Shown: positions 1 through 6,397, counted from the stretch's first letter. The stretch is 18,854 nucleotides of DNA from Peptostreptococcaceae bacterium (GCA_013619035.1 JABXKX010000131.1:1-18854), one strand, 5' to 3'. Numbers and translations: made by a program. Notes: generated by a model from the sequence alone, not told the origin.

Positions 1-477
1 CCTTCATTTGTTGATAACATCGGTTGGTACATTCTTATGGTAGGCACGGGGCTGTTTATTCTTTTAACAGGCAAGAATGCTTACTGTACATATATTTGCC
101 CTTTTGGCGCTTTACAAGAAGCAGGCAAGAGATTATCGGGATTTGAATTTTTTAAAATTACACCAAAGACGAACAAAGTACTTAGAGAACTGCCTGGCAT
201 TCTAGCATACATAACCTTTGCAGGTGCAGTGTTAACTGAACAGATGGGATTAGTCAGTTATGAACCTTTTTCTTTGATTTTCGGCAGAACTGGTTTAGGT
301 ATTCAGTGGGTCTTATTGCCATTGGTTCTAATTATGTCACTTTTTGTCATGAGGTTTTATTGTAGTTATGCATGTCCAGTTGGAGTTGCGTTGAATCTAA
401 CTGTTAAGTTAAGAAGATTTGTAGTAAACATTTTTAAAAAGAAAGATAAGGAAGCATCAGAGAAGGTGGCAGCATGA
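1..477 (+). CDS. rdhC: RdhC/NosR-type membrane Fe-S flavoprotein, C-terminal part (5' truncated by window)
   Basis: The frame is open from base 1, so only the C-terminal 158 residues are seen; the ATG at 37 is internal. Visible are hydrophobic membrane helices and two CxxxCP motifs (TGT/TGC codons at 85-99 and 361-375), each opening the cytoplasm-facing end of a helix, as in the NapH/NosR/RdhC polyferredoxin family. In organohalide respirers RdhC (PceC) is an integral membrane protein with an exported covalently bound FMN domain and is thought to pass electrons from menaquinol to RdhA. That FMN domain would lie upstream of the window and cannot be checked. The call rests on the CxxxCP pair plus position directly ahead of tatA-rdhA-rdhB. 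A NosR- or NapH-like protein with another partner is the alternative. Its stop overlaps the next start (ATGA). Confidence 0.85.
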   Translation, partial: PSFVDNIGWYILMVGTGLFILLTGKNAYCTYICPFGALQEAGKRLSGFEFFKITPKTNKVLRELPGILAYITFAGAVLTEQMGLVSYEPFSLIFGRTGLGIQWVLLPLVLIMSLFVMRFYCSYACPVGVALNLTVKLRRFVVNIFKKKDKEASEKVAA

Positions 478-581
478 ATAAATTAGAAAAGAGTGGAATG
501 AATATTCGAGACACAATTATGGTTATTGCAGTATTTGTTTCGTTATCAGTTTCACTAATGACAAGTCTTGCAAGTTTATAA
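474..581 (+). CDS. 35-residue single-helix membrane peptide, unknown function
   Basis: This small ORF begins in an ATGA overlap with the rdhC stop and has a purine-rich AGAAGGTGG ahead of it, so it is probably translated by coupling. The product has a short charged N-terminus (MNKLEKSG) and one hydrophobic segment, roughly residues 14-35, ending at the stop codon with no cytoplasmic tail. It lies between rdhC and two tatA genes in what looks like one transcript. I do not recognise a family. It may be a small accessory subunit of the RdhC/RdhAB complex or of the Tat pair; both are guesses. The gene call rests on spacing, coupling and a plausible membrane composition. Confidence 0.55.
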   Translation: MNKLEKSGMNIRDTIMVIAVFVSLSVSLMTSLASL

Positions 582-590
582 GGAGGGTTT

Positions 591-755
591 ATGTTAGGAC
601 GATTGGGTATTGGAGAAATTATGGTTATTATGGCGGTTGCATTTCTTATCTTTGGACCGCAGAAGCTACCTGAACTTGGAAAGCATTTTGGAGAAACCCT
701 TCGAAGCTTTAAAGATGCGGTAGAAGGAGAAGATGAGAACGATCAAAAAATTTAA
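591..755 (+). CDS. tatA: TatA/TatE-type twin-arginine translocase component, 54 aa
   Basis: A strong AGGAGG sits 4 bases before this ATG. The 54-residue product has the TatA layout: a short N-terminus, one transmembrane helix (about residues 5-21), the FGPQKLPELG hinge, then an amphipathic helix with the family phrase FGETLRSFKDA and an acidic tail. TatA oligomers form the protein-conducting element through which folded proteins with RR signal peptides cross the membrane. The gene lies just upstream of rdhA, whose product has such a signal, so a dedicated export role is likely. No tatC is present in the window; TatC must be encoded elsewhere. Confidence 0.92.
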   Translation: MLGRLGIGEIMVIMAVAFLIFGPQKLPELGKHFGETLRSFKDAVEGEDENDQKI

Positions 756-794
756 TTGAATGTTGTATAACAGAAACTAGAGGAGGTGTTGATA

Positions 795-947
795 ATGGGA
801 AAAATCGGTTTGTGGGAGATAATAGCAATTATTGCTGTCCTAACAATGATATTTGGAATTAAAAAATTACCAGATCTAGGTAAGAGTTTTGGTGAAACAA
901 TTAATAATTTTAAAAAAGCTGTAAAGGGCGAAGACGTTGAAGGGTAA
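795..947 (+). CDS. tatA: Second TatA/TatE-type protein, 50 aa
   Basis: AGGAGGTG precedes the ATG. The 50-residue product repeats the TatA architecture: a transmembrane helix (about residues 5-21), FGIKKLPDLG hinge, and amphipathic FGETINNFKKA segment. It is clearly paralogous to the preceding TatA but has diverged, notably Gly-Ile-Lys in place of Gly-Pro-Gln after the conserved Phe. Two adjacent TatA-like genes may supply the A-type and B-like functions in a minimal Tat system, or may be a simple tandem duplication. It sits 121 bases ahead of rdhA, the probable export substrate. Confidence in family is high; functional division of the pair is inference. Confidence 0.9.
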   Translation: MGKIGLWEIIAIIAVLTMIFGIKKLPDLGKSFGETINNFKKAVKGEDVEG

Positions 948-971
948 GCGCTCATACTGAAACTAGGTTAA

Positions 972-995
972 TACAATCGGTAAGTATTGATTGTA
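972..995. promoter_or_regulatory. Inverted repeat ahead of rdhA, possible operator
   Basis: Seven-base perfect arms, TACAATC (972-978) and GATTGTA (989-995), are separated by 10 bases. A TATATT that could be a -10 element lies at 1000-1005, with no consensus -35, so a protein bound here would overlap the -35 region of a promoter specific to rdhA. The half-sites share TTGTA with the palindrome ahead of the marR-type gene (3381-3405) but in the opposite orientation. Regulator identity is unknown. Confidence 0.35.
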
Positions 996-1010
996 ATAAT
1001 ATATTTTAAA

Positions 1011-1047
1011 CTGTCGAATGGTCCGTGAACCATTAAAAGGGCGACAG
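1011..1047 (+). promoter_or_regulatory. Two-part foldable leader directly upstream of the rdhA ribosome binding site
   Basis: Two nested complementary pairs occur here. CTGTCG (1011-1016) pairs with CGACAG (1042-1047), and AATGGT (1017-1022) pairs with ACCATT (1029-1034) around the loop CCGTGA. The 7 bases AAAAGGG (1035-1041) would form a one-sided bulge, and its GG could pair with CC of the loop as a pseudoknot. The rdhA Shine-Dalgarno AGGGGAGG follows at about 1054. It does not match a riboswitch class I recognise. No U-tract follows, so any effect would be on translation or RNA stability. Confidence 0.45.
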
Positions 1048-1068
1048 GCATTATAGGGGAGGTATTAA

Positions 1069-2325
1069 ATGAATCGAAGAGATTTTCTGAAAAAGAGTGC
1101 CATAACGACTGGGGCTGTCGTTGGTGGTGTAGCACTGTCTGGTGCTGCTGCGAAACCAATGAAATTAGATCCTCAAAGCATTGGTACGAAGGTCCACAAA
1201 GGTAAAACAATCTATGATCTAATGGAGTTCAATGATGACTTTGAACCATTTATGTCGCATAACACTATTTTCGAGCGTGCGAATGAAGAGCATGAGCATC
1301 CAGTAGCAGCGGAAATGCATGGATGGTTTGCACCTAAGGAACATGATGATCTAGGGAGTGGTATCTTAGACAGTGCTTTGTTTGATGGTGCAGGTATTAA
1401 CTGGGGTGATACGAAGCAGCATTATGTCTTCAGACCAGGTAGACCTAATACAGTGGATGGCAAACCTAAGAAATTTAAATCACCTTCTGAAGCATCATAT
1501 TATATTAAGGCTGCGGCTAAGTTTTATAAAGCATCAGCGGTAGGTGTATGTAAGTATGATGAAAACTTCATGTATACCGAAAACGTTGAAGCATTCAACG
1601 AGTTAGGATTCAAGCCGAAGAGTGTTATTGTTATGTTGATTCAAATGGATCATGAAATTCTTAGATTATATCCTAGACCAACTGGTATGGCTGGTGCAGC
1701 TCTTGCATACAGTAATATGGCAGAAATAGGATCGAAACTTGCCCAGTTTCTTTCATCGCTTGGTTACTCATCGCATTCAGGAGGTAACGATCATGGTATA
1801 TCTGTCCCTCTTGCTATATCAGCAGGACTTGGAGAAGGGTCGCGTATGGGAACGCTATTACACCCAGAATTAGGATCTGGATTCCGTATTGCAAAAGTGT
1901 TTACAGAGATGGAGCTTGAACCTAATGATCCAATTACTTTTGGAGTTGAGCAATTCTGTAACAACTGTAAGAAGTGTGCGGATAATTGTCCAGGTGATGC
2001 AATTACATTTGAACCGAAAGGATTCGCTGATGATTCTAATGTATCCACTCGAAAGGGCATCAAGAAATGGGCAACTGATTCTGAAAAGTGTTTTGTTTAT
2101 TGGGGAGTAGGCGGCTGCGACTGTGGTCGATGTATAACTTCTTGTCCATATTTCAAATATGACAACTGGGTGCATAGATTTGCAAAACTTGCTGTTGTAA
2201 CACCTGGAATTCAAAACGTTGCAAGATATGTTGACGACTTGTTTGGTTACGGTAAATTACCTACAGATGATCTATATCACGAAGTTTGGGATAGACTGTA
2301 TAAAAAACAACCAGAAAAATTATAG
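1069..2325 (+). CDS. rdhA: Reductive dehalogenase catalytic subunit (corrinoid/Fe-S, Tat-exported)
   Basis: The 418-residue protein starts with a twin-arginine signal (RRDFLKK, residues 3-9) followed by a hydrophobic stretch. The catalytic core reads SVPLAISAGLGEGSRMG and GFRIAKVFT, typical of RdhA. Tyr214, Asn240 and Arg273 are spaced 26 and 33 residues apart, exactly as Tyr246, Asn272 and Arg305 of PceA from Sulfurospirillum multivorans, the proton donor and its partners. Two 4Fe-4S clusters are bound by C297/C300/C303/C307 (CxxCxxCxxxCP) and C341/C352/C355/C359, with an extra Cys350. RdhA uses a corrinoid to remove halogen from organohalides as a terminal respiratory step on the outer face of the membrane. 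It is somewhat shorter than the common 450-550 residues. The Tat signal and rdhB partner argue against the cytoplasmic relative QueG. The halogenated substrate cannot be predicted. AGGGGAGG precedes the ATG. Confidence 0.95.
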   Translation: MNRRDFLKKSAITTGAVVGGVALSGAAAKPMKLDPQSIGTKVHKGKTIYDLMEFNDDFEPFMSHNTIFERANEEHEHPVAAEMHGWFAPKEHDDLGSGILDSALFDGAGINWGDTKQHYVFRPGRPNTVDGKPKKFKSPSEASYYIKAAAKFYKASAVGVCKYDENFMYTENVEAFNELGFKPKSVIVMLIQMDHEILRLYPRPTGMAGAALAYSNMAEIGSKLAQFLSSLGYSSHSGGNDHGISVPLAISAGLGEGSRMGTLLHPELGSGFRIAKVFTEMELEPNDPITFGVEQFCNNCKKCADNCPGDAITFEPKGFADDSNVSTRKGIKKWATDSEKCFVYWGVGGCDCGRCITSCPYFKYDNWVHRFAKLAVVTPGIQNVARYVDDLFGYGKLPTDDLYHEVWDRLYKKQPEKL

Positions 2326-2336
2326 GAGGAACTAAT

Positions 2337-2630
2337 ATGTTAGTATACGCTTTTTTAGGTGGACTGTTTGTAGCGGTTCAGTTTATGATCATGAGTAAGC
2401 TTAAGCAGGTAGGAAAGGCTAAAATTTGGCCAAATGGTATACTGGTTTTAATCACCAATGCAATTATGTTCTTTTCAGTGGCATGGGTTTATGGCAGTTT
2501 AGTAGAGTATGAAGTACAGGCAGCTTTTATGGGGCTGGTTACTTACGGTGCAGCAGGTGTAGTATTTGCTATTTTAGCCTATAGAGTGATTAAGAACGAT
2601 GGAAAAATTCTAAAAAGTACGAAGAATTAA
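2337..2630 (+). CDS. rdhB: Reductive dehalogenase membrane anchor subunit
   Basis: This 97-residue hydrophobic protein begins 11 bases after rdhA, behind AGGAGG. Three membrane helices are evident: about residues 1-19, 33-54 and 60-84, with Lys-rich connecting and terminal segments. Size, helix count and position immediately after rdhA match RdhB, which holds RdhA to the outer face of the cytoplasmic membrane and has no cofactor motif of its own. There is no Cys or His ligand pattern, so it is unlikely to carry electrons itself. RdhB sequences are poorly conserved, so the call rests mostly on context. Confidence 0.9.
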   Translation: MLVYAFLGGLFVAVQFMIMSKLKQVGKAKIWPNGILVLITNAIMFFSVAWVYGSLVEYEVQAAFMGLVTYGAAGVVFAILAYRVIKNDGKILKSTKN

Positions 2631-2687
2631 GGCAATTCAACTGAAAACAAAGCATTAATATGAGTGCTTATCAATCAAGAGGTAATT

Positions 2688-3362
2688 ATGGTAGTTAAAT
2701 CATTAAAGTTAGGACAATACAAGGCGTTGCACATTGAAGTCGAAGCATTGGAGATTAATCGTCAACTCATCATCAATAAAATGAAAGAAATGATGATTGA
2801 AAATGCCAGTTCAAACGGAGTTGAAAGCTCGATGGCAGAATCGATCATAGTTATGGATGATGAAGCAGTTAAAGCAATGCATCTAGACGGTGTGAATAAC
2901 CTGATTGAGTTTGAAGAATACATAAAGCAATCTATGCTTCGAGATCAAGTAATCAACAATGTTATGAGACGAGTTTTAGATAATGTGTCGATCGAATATG
3001 ATGAAGTGGAAGTCGAGAAAGAGTTAGATCAAATGATGTCATCCATTGATGAAATGGCAGTGAATGAAGGATTTACATTAGCATTTTACTGCGATTATAA
3101 CAACATTGAAAGTGAAGAGAAACTAAGAGAAATCTACCGTGAAGAGATCTATACCTCTTACTTGGAGATTCACACTCTTGAAGCTATCGCCCAAAAAGAG
3201 GGCATAAAGGTAGACGATGTAGAGTTTAGTCTTATGATAGACAGCTTCACTACATCTAATGAAGGTTCCTCTTCCGTAGACGAAGATGCTTTACGGACAA
3301 GTTTAGTAATAAAATCAACGGTCAACTGGTTAGTTTTGAATAATGTGATCGCCGGGGCATAA
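2688..3362 (+). CDS. rdhT: Trigger-factor-like chaperone of the dehalogenase operon (RdhT/PceT type)
   Basis: I chose the ATG at 2688 because AAGAGGT lies 4 bases upstream; a GTG at 2664 in the same frame has no ribosome binding site. The product has 224 residues, is acidic, mostly helical and has no membrane segment or signal. It resembles the C-terminal substrate-binding arms of trigger factor (segments like YDEVEVEKELDQMM and KEGIKVDDVEF). The ribosome-docking and peptidyl-prolyl isomerase domains of full trigger factor (about 430 residues) are not apparent. PceT in Desulfitobacterium binds the twin-arginine signal of PceA and holds the precursor during cofactor insertion; the same role is likely here. 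A SurA/PrsA-like chaperone fold is an alternative reading. Confidence 0.75.
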   Translation: MVVKSLKLGQYKALHIEVEALEINRQLIINKMKEMMIENASSNGVESSMAESIIVMDDEAVKAMHLDGVNNLIEFEEYIKQSMLRDQVINNVMRRVLDNVSIEYDEVEVEKELDQMMSSIDEMAVNEGFTLAFYCDYNNIESEEKLREIYREEIYTSYLEIHTLEAIAQKEGIKVDDVEFSLMIDSFTTSNEGSSSVDEDALRTSLVIKSTVNWLVLNNVIAGA

Positions 3363-3380
3363 TTTGATAACAGTCCTAAT

Positions 3381-3405
3381 TTGTTGTATCCTTAGGGTAC
3401 AACAA
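3381..3405. promoter_or_regulatory. Near-perfect 25-bp palindrome, probable operator of the MarR-type regulator
   Basis: Arms TTGTTGTATCCT (3381-3392) and AGGGTACAACAA (3394-3405) are complementary at 11 of 12 positions around a central T. The site ends 22 bases before the start of the MarR-type gene. MarR-family dimers bind palindromes of this length and commonly repress their own promoters, so autoregulation is likely. The element could instead form an RNA hairpin at the end of the rdh transcript, but no T-run follows. Confidence 0.6.
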
Positions 3406-3427
3406 ATTGAAAGGATTGCTAAATAAT

Positions 3428-3895
3428 ATGAACTTAAAAGATATAAATAACAGCTTTGCAAGACAGTTATATTTTGAAACCAATAGGTACAGTGAATTTA
3501 TGAATGAAATGTATCTTGATGAACATAAAAAGCTAGGTGTGGGATGGATGGCTTTAACACATGGTCATATATTGTTAAGTCTTTATGCTATTGGCGAGAT
3601 GACGATGACTGAAATTACAAATCAGATTAGACGCAAAGCACCGACTACTACTATTTTAGTGAAAAAATTGAAGAAGGAAGGTTATGTTTCTTCAAAAATT
3701 TCGACTGATGACAATCGGATAAGCTTAATTGTTCTAACGGAAAAAGGAAAAGAGCACTGTGAAAAAATGGAGAAATTTTTAAGTGATTTTGCTGAAGCGG
3801 GCGAAAAAGCAGTAACTGTGGAAGAAGTGGAAACAGTTACTCGGATTCTAAAAAAAATTAGAGGGAATATTCAGCTTGAGCTTAAAAAAGACTAA
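3428..3895 (+). CDS. MarR-family transcriptional regulator
   Basis: The product has 155 residues from the ATG at 3428; AAAGGA lies 12 bases upstream, slightly far. In-frame TTG codons at 3407 and 3416 are less likely starts. A winged-helix MarR core is visible: a helix-turn-helix (MTMTEITNQIRRKAPTTTI, then LVKKLKKEGYV) and the wing with the family signature DDNRISLIVLTEKGKE. Flanking N- and C-terminal helices would make the dimer interface. MarR proteins usually lose DNA binding when a small aromatic ligand binds. MarR-type regulators beside rdhA genes are known to control them in Dehalococcoides, so this one may sense a halogenated compound. It sits between the rdh and nqr operons, with a palindrome before it and others before nqrA, so it could control both. 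Confidence 0.9.
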   Translation: MNLKDINNSFARQLYFETNRYSEFMNEMYLDEHKKLGVGWMALTHGHILLSLYAIGEMTMTEITNQIRRKAPTTTILVKKLKKEGYVSSKISTDDNRISLIVLTEKGKEHCEKMEKFLSDFAEAGEKAVTVEEVETVTRILKKIRGNIQLELKKD

Positions 3896-3915
3896 GAAAT
3901 AATAATTGTGTTCTA

Positions 3916-3948
3916 GGCTTCCAAGAAATAGTTGGGAGCCATCTTTTG
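3916..3948 (+). terminator. Intrinsic terminator after the marR-type gene
   Basis: GGCTTCCAA (3916-3924) and TTGGGAGCC (3932-3940) pair over 9 bp with one G-T wobble around a 7-base loop, followed by ATCTTTTGG. The T-tract is modest, so termination may be partial. It separates the regulator from the nqr operon. Confidence 0.65.
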
Positions 3949-3957
3949 GAATTATAC

Positions 3958-3969
3958 TTAGATATCTAA
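3958..3969. promoter_or_regulatory. Perfect 12-bp palindrome in the nqr upstream region
   Basis: TTAGATATCTAA is its own reverse complement. The TTAG-N4-CTAA frame resembles sites bound by SlyA-type MarR-family proteins. It lies about 130 bases before nqrA in AT-rich DNA, so a chance occurrence is possible. No consensus sigma-A promoter stands out between here and nqrA. Confidence 0.3.
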
Positions 3970-4046
3970 ATAAATTAGTTTGTAAAACTTGGAGTAGTTA
4001 AAAAAGATAATTATGTCAAGAGTAATAGTTGTCAAAACACAAATGG

Positions 4047-4068
4047 GCAGATGGTTTAAATCATCTGC
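4047..4068. promoter_or_regulatory. 22-bp near-perfect palindrome / hairpin just before nqrA
   Basis: GCAGATGGTTT (4047-4057) and AAATCATCTGC (4058-4068) are complementary at 10 of 11 positions; the odd pair is G-T in RNA. It ends 14 bases before the GGAGG of nqrA. No T-run follows, so it is not a terminator. It could be a protein-binding operator on DNA or a hairpin stabilising the nqr messenger. Confidence 0.45.
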
Positions 4069-4095
4069 TGAATAAACATAATGGAGGAAAGTTTT

Positions 4096-5349
4096 ATGAA
4101 GGTGAATCACAAAACTTTCACTGGGGGATATAAGTTTGATAACTTTGAAGGGCAACCTTCAATGGGATTAACTCTTTTTAAGCCAGTGAGTGATGTGACT
4201 GGTCCAGTGATAGAGCCTGGCAGAGGAGTTACAGCAGCGAATGTATTAGATGCTTTAAGTCTTACTGATTTTACAGGGCCTGACAGTGTACTAGAATCAA
4301 AAAAAGGCAAAATTGCACCTAAGAAAGTGAAAGATATTGTTGTCAGTGCTGTCGAAGTGGAACCCTACGCTTTACCAGTGAAAAATATATTAAACAAAGA
4401 GACTACGGGCACTTTTATGAGTGGTCTTAAAGATATTCATAAAAGCTATCAAAAAGCTAACGTTACGATTATTTTAGGAGAAAATCAGATTGATTTACAT
4501 CATTTGCTTTCTAAAGAGATAGAAAAACTTAATTGGGTAAAGCTGGTTACTATTACTGAAAAATACCCAGCTAATTTTAAAGAATTAGCAATTCCTGTGG
4601 TTTTCAATAAGAAGTATCCTGTTGGATATAGTGCCGCACACCTTGGTCTTTTGTATCTTGGGGTAAAAGATATATTGCAAGTTGCTAAGGTTGTAACAAA
4701 CAATAAAGCTGTAAATTCAACGTTTGTGGCTTTATCAGGTCCTGGTTGGAAAAAAAATCAGGTTCTAGATGTACCTGTTGGAACACCAATAAAGGACTTG
4801 GTTCATAGTTATTTGAACGAAGGAGAAATACGTCTAGTCAAAAATAGTATTCTTTCTGGTGAACTGCTAACAGAAGAAGATATTGTTACATTTGATACCG
4901 AAGTGATTATTGCTATACCTGAAGACCGAAAAAGACAAACCTTGTTTTTCTTAAGAGGGGGTAAAGATGCAGATTCTTTTACTAACTCTTTCATATCAAG
5001 ATTATTGCCGAAGGCTGGAAAAACAGTAGGCACAAATCTACATGGTGAAAAACGTGCTTGTGTTTCTTGTACTTATTGTGAAAGTGTATGCCCTATGGGA
5101 TTGATTCCACATTTGCTACACAAGCATGCTGATAAAGACATAATCAACAAAAGGTTAGCTGAATACGGCGTTTTTGACTGTATAGAATGCGGTTTATGCA
5201 ATTATGTTTGTCCGTCGAAAATCGAGGTGCTATCAAATATTAAAATTGCTAAAGGAAAATTAGAACAGGCTGAGATAAGCCATAATGATTATGTTATTCC
5301 ACAATGTGATATGATTACTGATTCTAAGGAGGTGAAGGCTGGTGAGTAA
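4096..5349 (+). CDS. nqrA: Na+-translocating NADH:quinone oxidoreductase subunit A, retaining two RnfC-like 4Fe-4S motifs
   Basis: The ATG at 4096 is chosen over 4081 because the GGAGG at 4083-4087 is its ribosome binding site; this gives 417 residues. NqrA family features are clear in the second half: VAKVVTNN, VALSGPGWKK, NSILSG, LLPKAGKTVGTNLHGEKRA. NqrA is the cytoplasmic subunit near the quinone end of Na+-NQR. Unlike the well-studied NqrA, which lacks Fe-S ligands, this protein has two complete CxxCxxCxxxCP motifs, C322/C325/C328/C332 and C362/C365/C368/C372, as in RnfC. RnfC proper also has an NADH/FMN-binding domain that I do not recognise here, and the neighbours are Nqr-type, so NqrA is the better name. 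The gene overlaps nqrB by 8 bases. Confidence 0.88.
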   Translation: MKVNHKTFTGGYKFDNFEGQPSMGLTLFKPVSDVTGPVIEPGRGVTAANVLDALSLTDFTGPDSVLESKKGKIAPKKVKDIVVSAVEVEPYALPVKNILNKETTGTFMSGLKDIHKSYQKANVTIILGENQIDLHHLLSKEIEKLNWVKLVTITEKYPANFKELAIPVVFNKKYPVGYSAAHLGLLYLGVKDILQVAKVVTNNKAVNSTFVALSGPGWKKNQVLDVPVGTPIKDLVHSYLNEGEIRLVKNSILSGELLTEEDIVTFDTEVIIAIPEDRKRQTLFFLRGGKDADSFTNSFISRLLPKAGKTVGTNLHGEKRACVSCTYCESVCPMGLIPHLLHKHADKDIINKRLAEYGVFDCIECGLCNYVCPSKIEVLSNIKIAKGKLEQAEISHNDYVIPQCDMITDSKEVKAGE

Positions 5350-6397
5350 ATTTAAAGAAAACAGAATTGTTAAGCCAGCTTGGGAGGCGATTGATTTCTT
5401 CCTCAAAGGTTCATCAGAAGTCACTACCAGAGGTCCACATATTCGTGATGCTATAGATATTAAGCGTTATATGATTCTTGTCGTATTAGCTCTTATGCCA
5501 GCGGTGGCATCGGCGGTTTACTATTACGGAATTAAAGCGGTATGGATGATTTTCTTCTCATACGTATTTGGTATTACTACAGAATGGATTTTTGCAATTA
5601 TAAAAAAAGAAGAAATACATGAAGGTATTTTTGTCACATGTATGATTTACCCGTTAATATTGCCACCGACTATTCCATTATGGATGTTGGCTGTCGGTAT
5701 AGTATTTGGTGTATTTTTTGGCAAGGAAGTTTTCGGTGGTACAGGCAGAAATATATTCAACCCTGCTTTAGTAGGCCGTCTATTTATTACCATCGCATTT
5801 CCGTTTTACATGTCGTCAAATTTTGTGAACCCTTTGGTGAGCAAAGGAAACTTTTTCATAACAGATTTTAGTAAAATTACCGATGCAGTTACTTCTGCGA
5901 CTCCACTTACATTCCTTAAGGCTGGTCAACCTATGGCTTTCTCTACCTGGGATTTATTAATGGGTGCTGCACCCGGTTCAATGGGAGAAACTTTTAGACT
6001 TGGACTTATTATCGGTGGTATTTTCTTGATGCTTACAAAGGTGAGTTCATGGAGAATTCCTGTGAGTTATATTGGTACTGTACTGGTTCTAACAAGCATT
6101 GGACACGCGTTCATGCCTGAAACTATTGCTGCTCCGATATATCAAATTCTTACTGGCGGACTTTTATTTGGTGCTTTCTTTATGGCAACAGATCCTGTGT
6201 CTTCAACATACACAAAGGCTGGAAAAGTTATTTTTGGAATGGGATTAGGACTATTTACAGTATTGATAAGAAGTTTCTCAGGTTATACAGAAGGTGTCAT
6301 GTTCAGTATAATTTTGATGAATGCTTTTGGTCCTCTAATTGATTCTTATGTGCTTGATAAGAAATACAAGCCATTGTTAAAAAAGGAGGTACTGTAA
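5342..6397 (+). CDS. nqrB: Na+-NQR subunit B, membrane flavoprotein
   Basis: The start is a GTG at 5342 behind AAGGAGGTG, overlapping nqrA. The 351-residue product has about ten membrane helices. NqrB/RnfD signatures are RDAIDIKRYMI (residues 35-45), KEVFGGTGRNIFNPALVGR (128-146) and FFMATDPVSS near the C-terminal third. The sequence DAVTSATPL (181-189) is the flavin site, with Thr187 expected to carry FMN by phosphoester linkage. The close match of HEGIFVT...LPPTIPLW and the GGTGRN block to NqrB favours Nqr over Rnf, although the length is nearer to RnfD than to the roughly 410-residue Vibrio NqrB, whose cytoplasmic N-terminal extension is shortened here. NqrB forms the main sodium path and carries riboflavin in the Vibrio enzyme. 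Confidence 0.94.
   Translation: MSKFKENRIVKPAWEAIDFFLKGSSEVTTRGPHIRDAIDIKRYMILVVLALMPAVASAVYYYGIKAVWMIFFSYVFGITTEWIFAIIKKEEIHEGIFVTCMIYPLILPPTIPLWMLAVGIVFGVFFGKEVFGGTGRNIFNPALVGRLFITIAFPFYMSSNFVNPLVSKGNFFITDFSKITDAVTSATPLTFLKAGQPMAFSTWDLLMGAAPGSMGETFRLGLIIGGIFLMLTKVSSWRIPVSYIGTVLVLTSIGHAFMPETIAAPIYQILTGGLLFGAFFMATDPVSSTYTKAGKVIFGMGLGLFTVLIRSFSGYTEGVMFSIILMNAFGPLIDSYVLDKKYKPLLKKEVL

Noticed and set aside
968..1210. Minus-strand ORF over the rdhA leader and start
   Set aside because: It overlaps the leader hairpin and the signal peptide region of rdhA, has no ribosome binding site of note and no recognisable protein character.
1069..2325. Epoxyqueuosine reductase QueG as an alternative for the corrinoid/Fe-S protein
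   Set aside because: The protein has a twin-arginine signal, and is followed by a three-helix anchor gene and a dedicated chaperone; QueG is cytoplasmic and has none of these.
4081..4095. Earlier ATG for nqrA at 4081
   Set aside because: The GGAGG that would serve the real start lies inside this extension, so the ATG at 4096 is the better start. The same logic rejects 14083 in favour of 14095.
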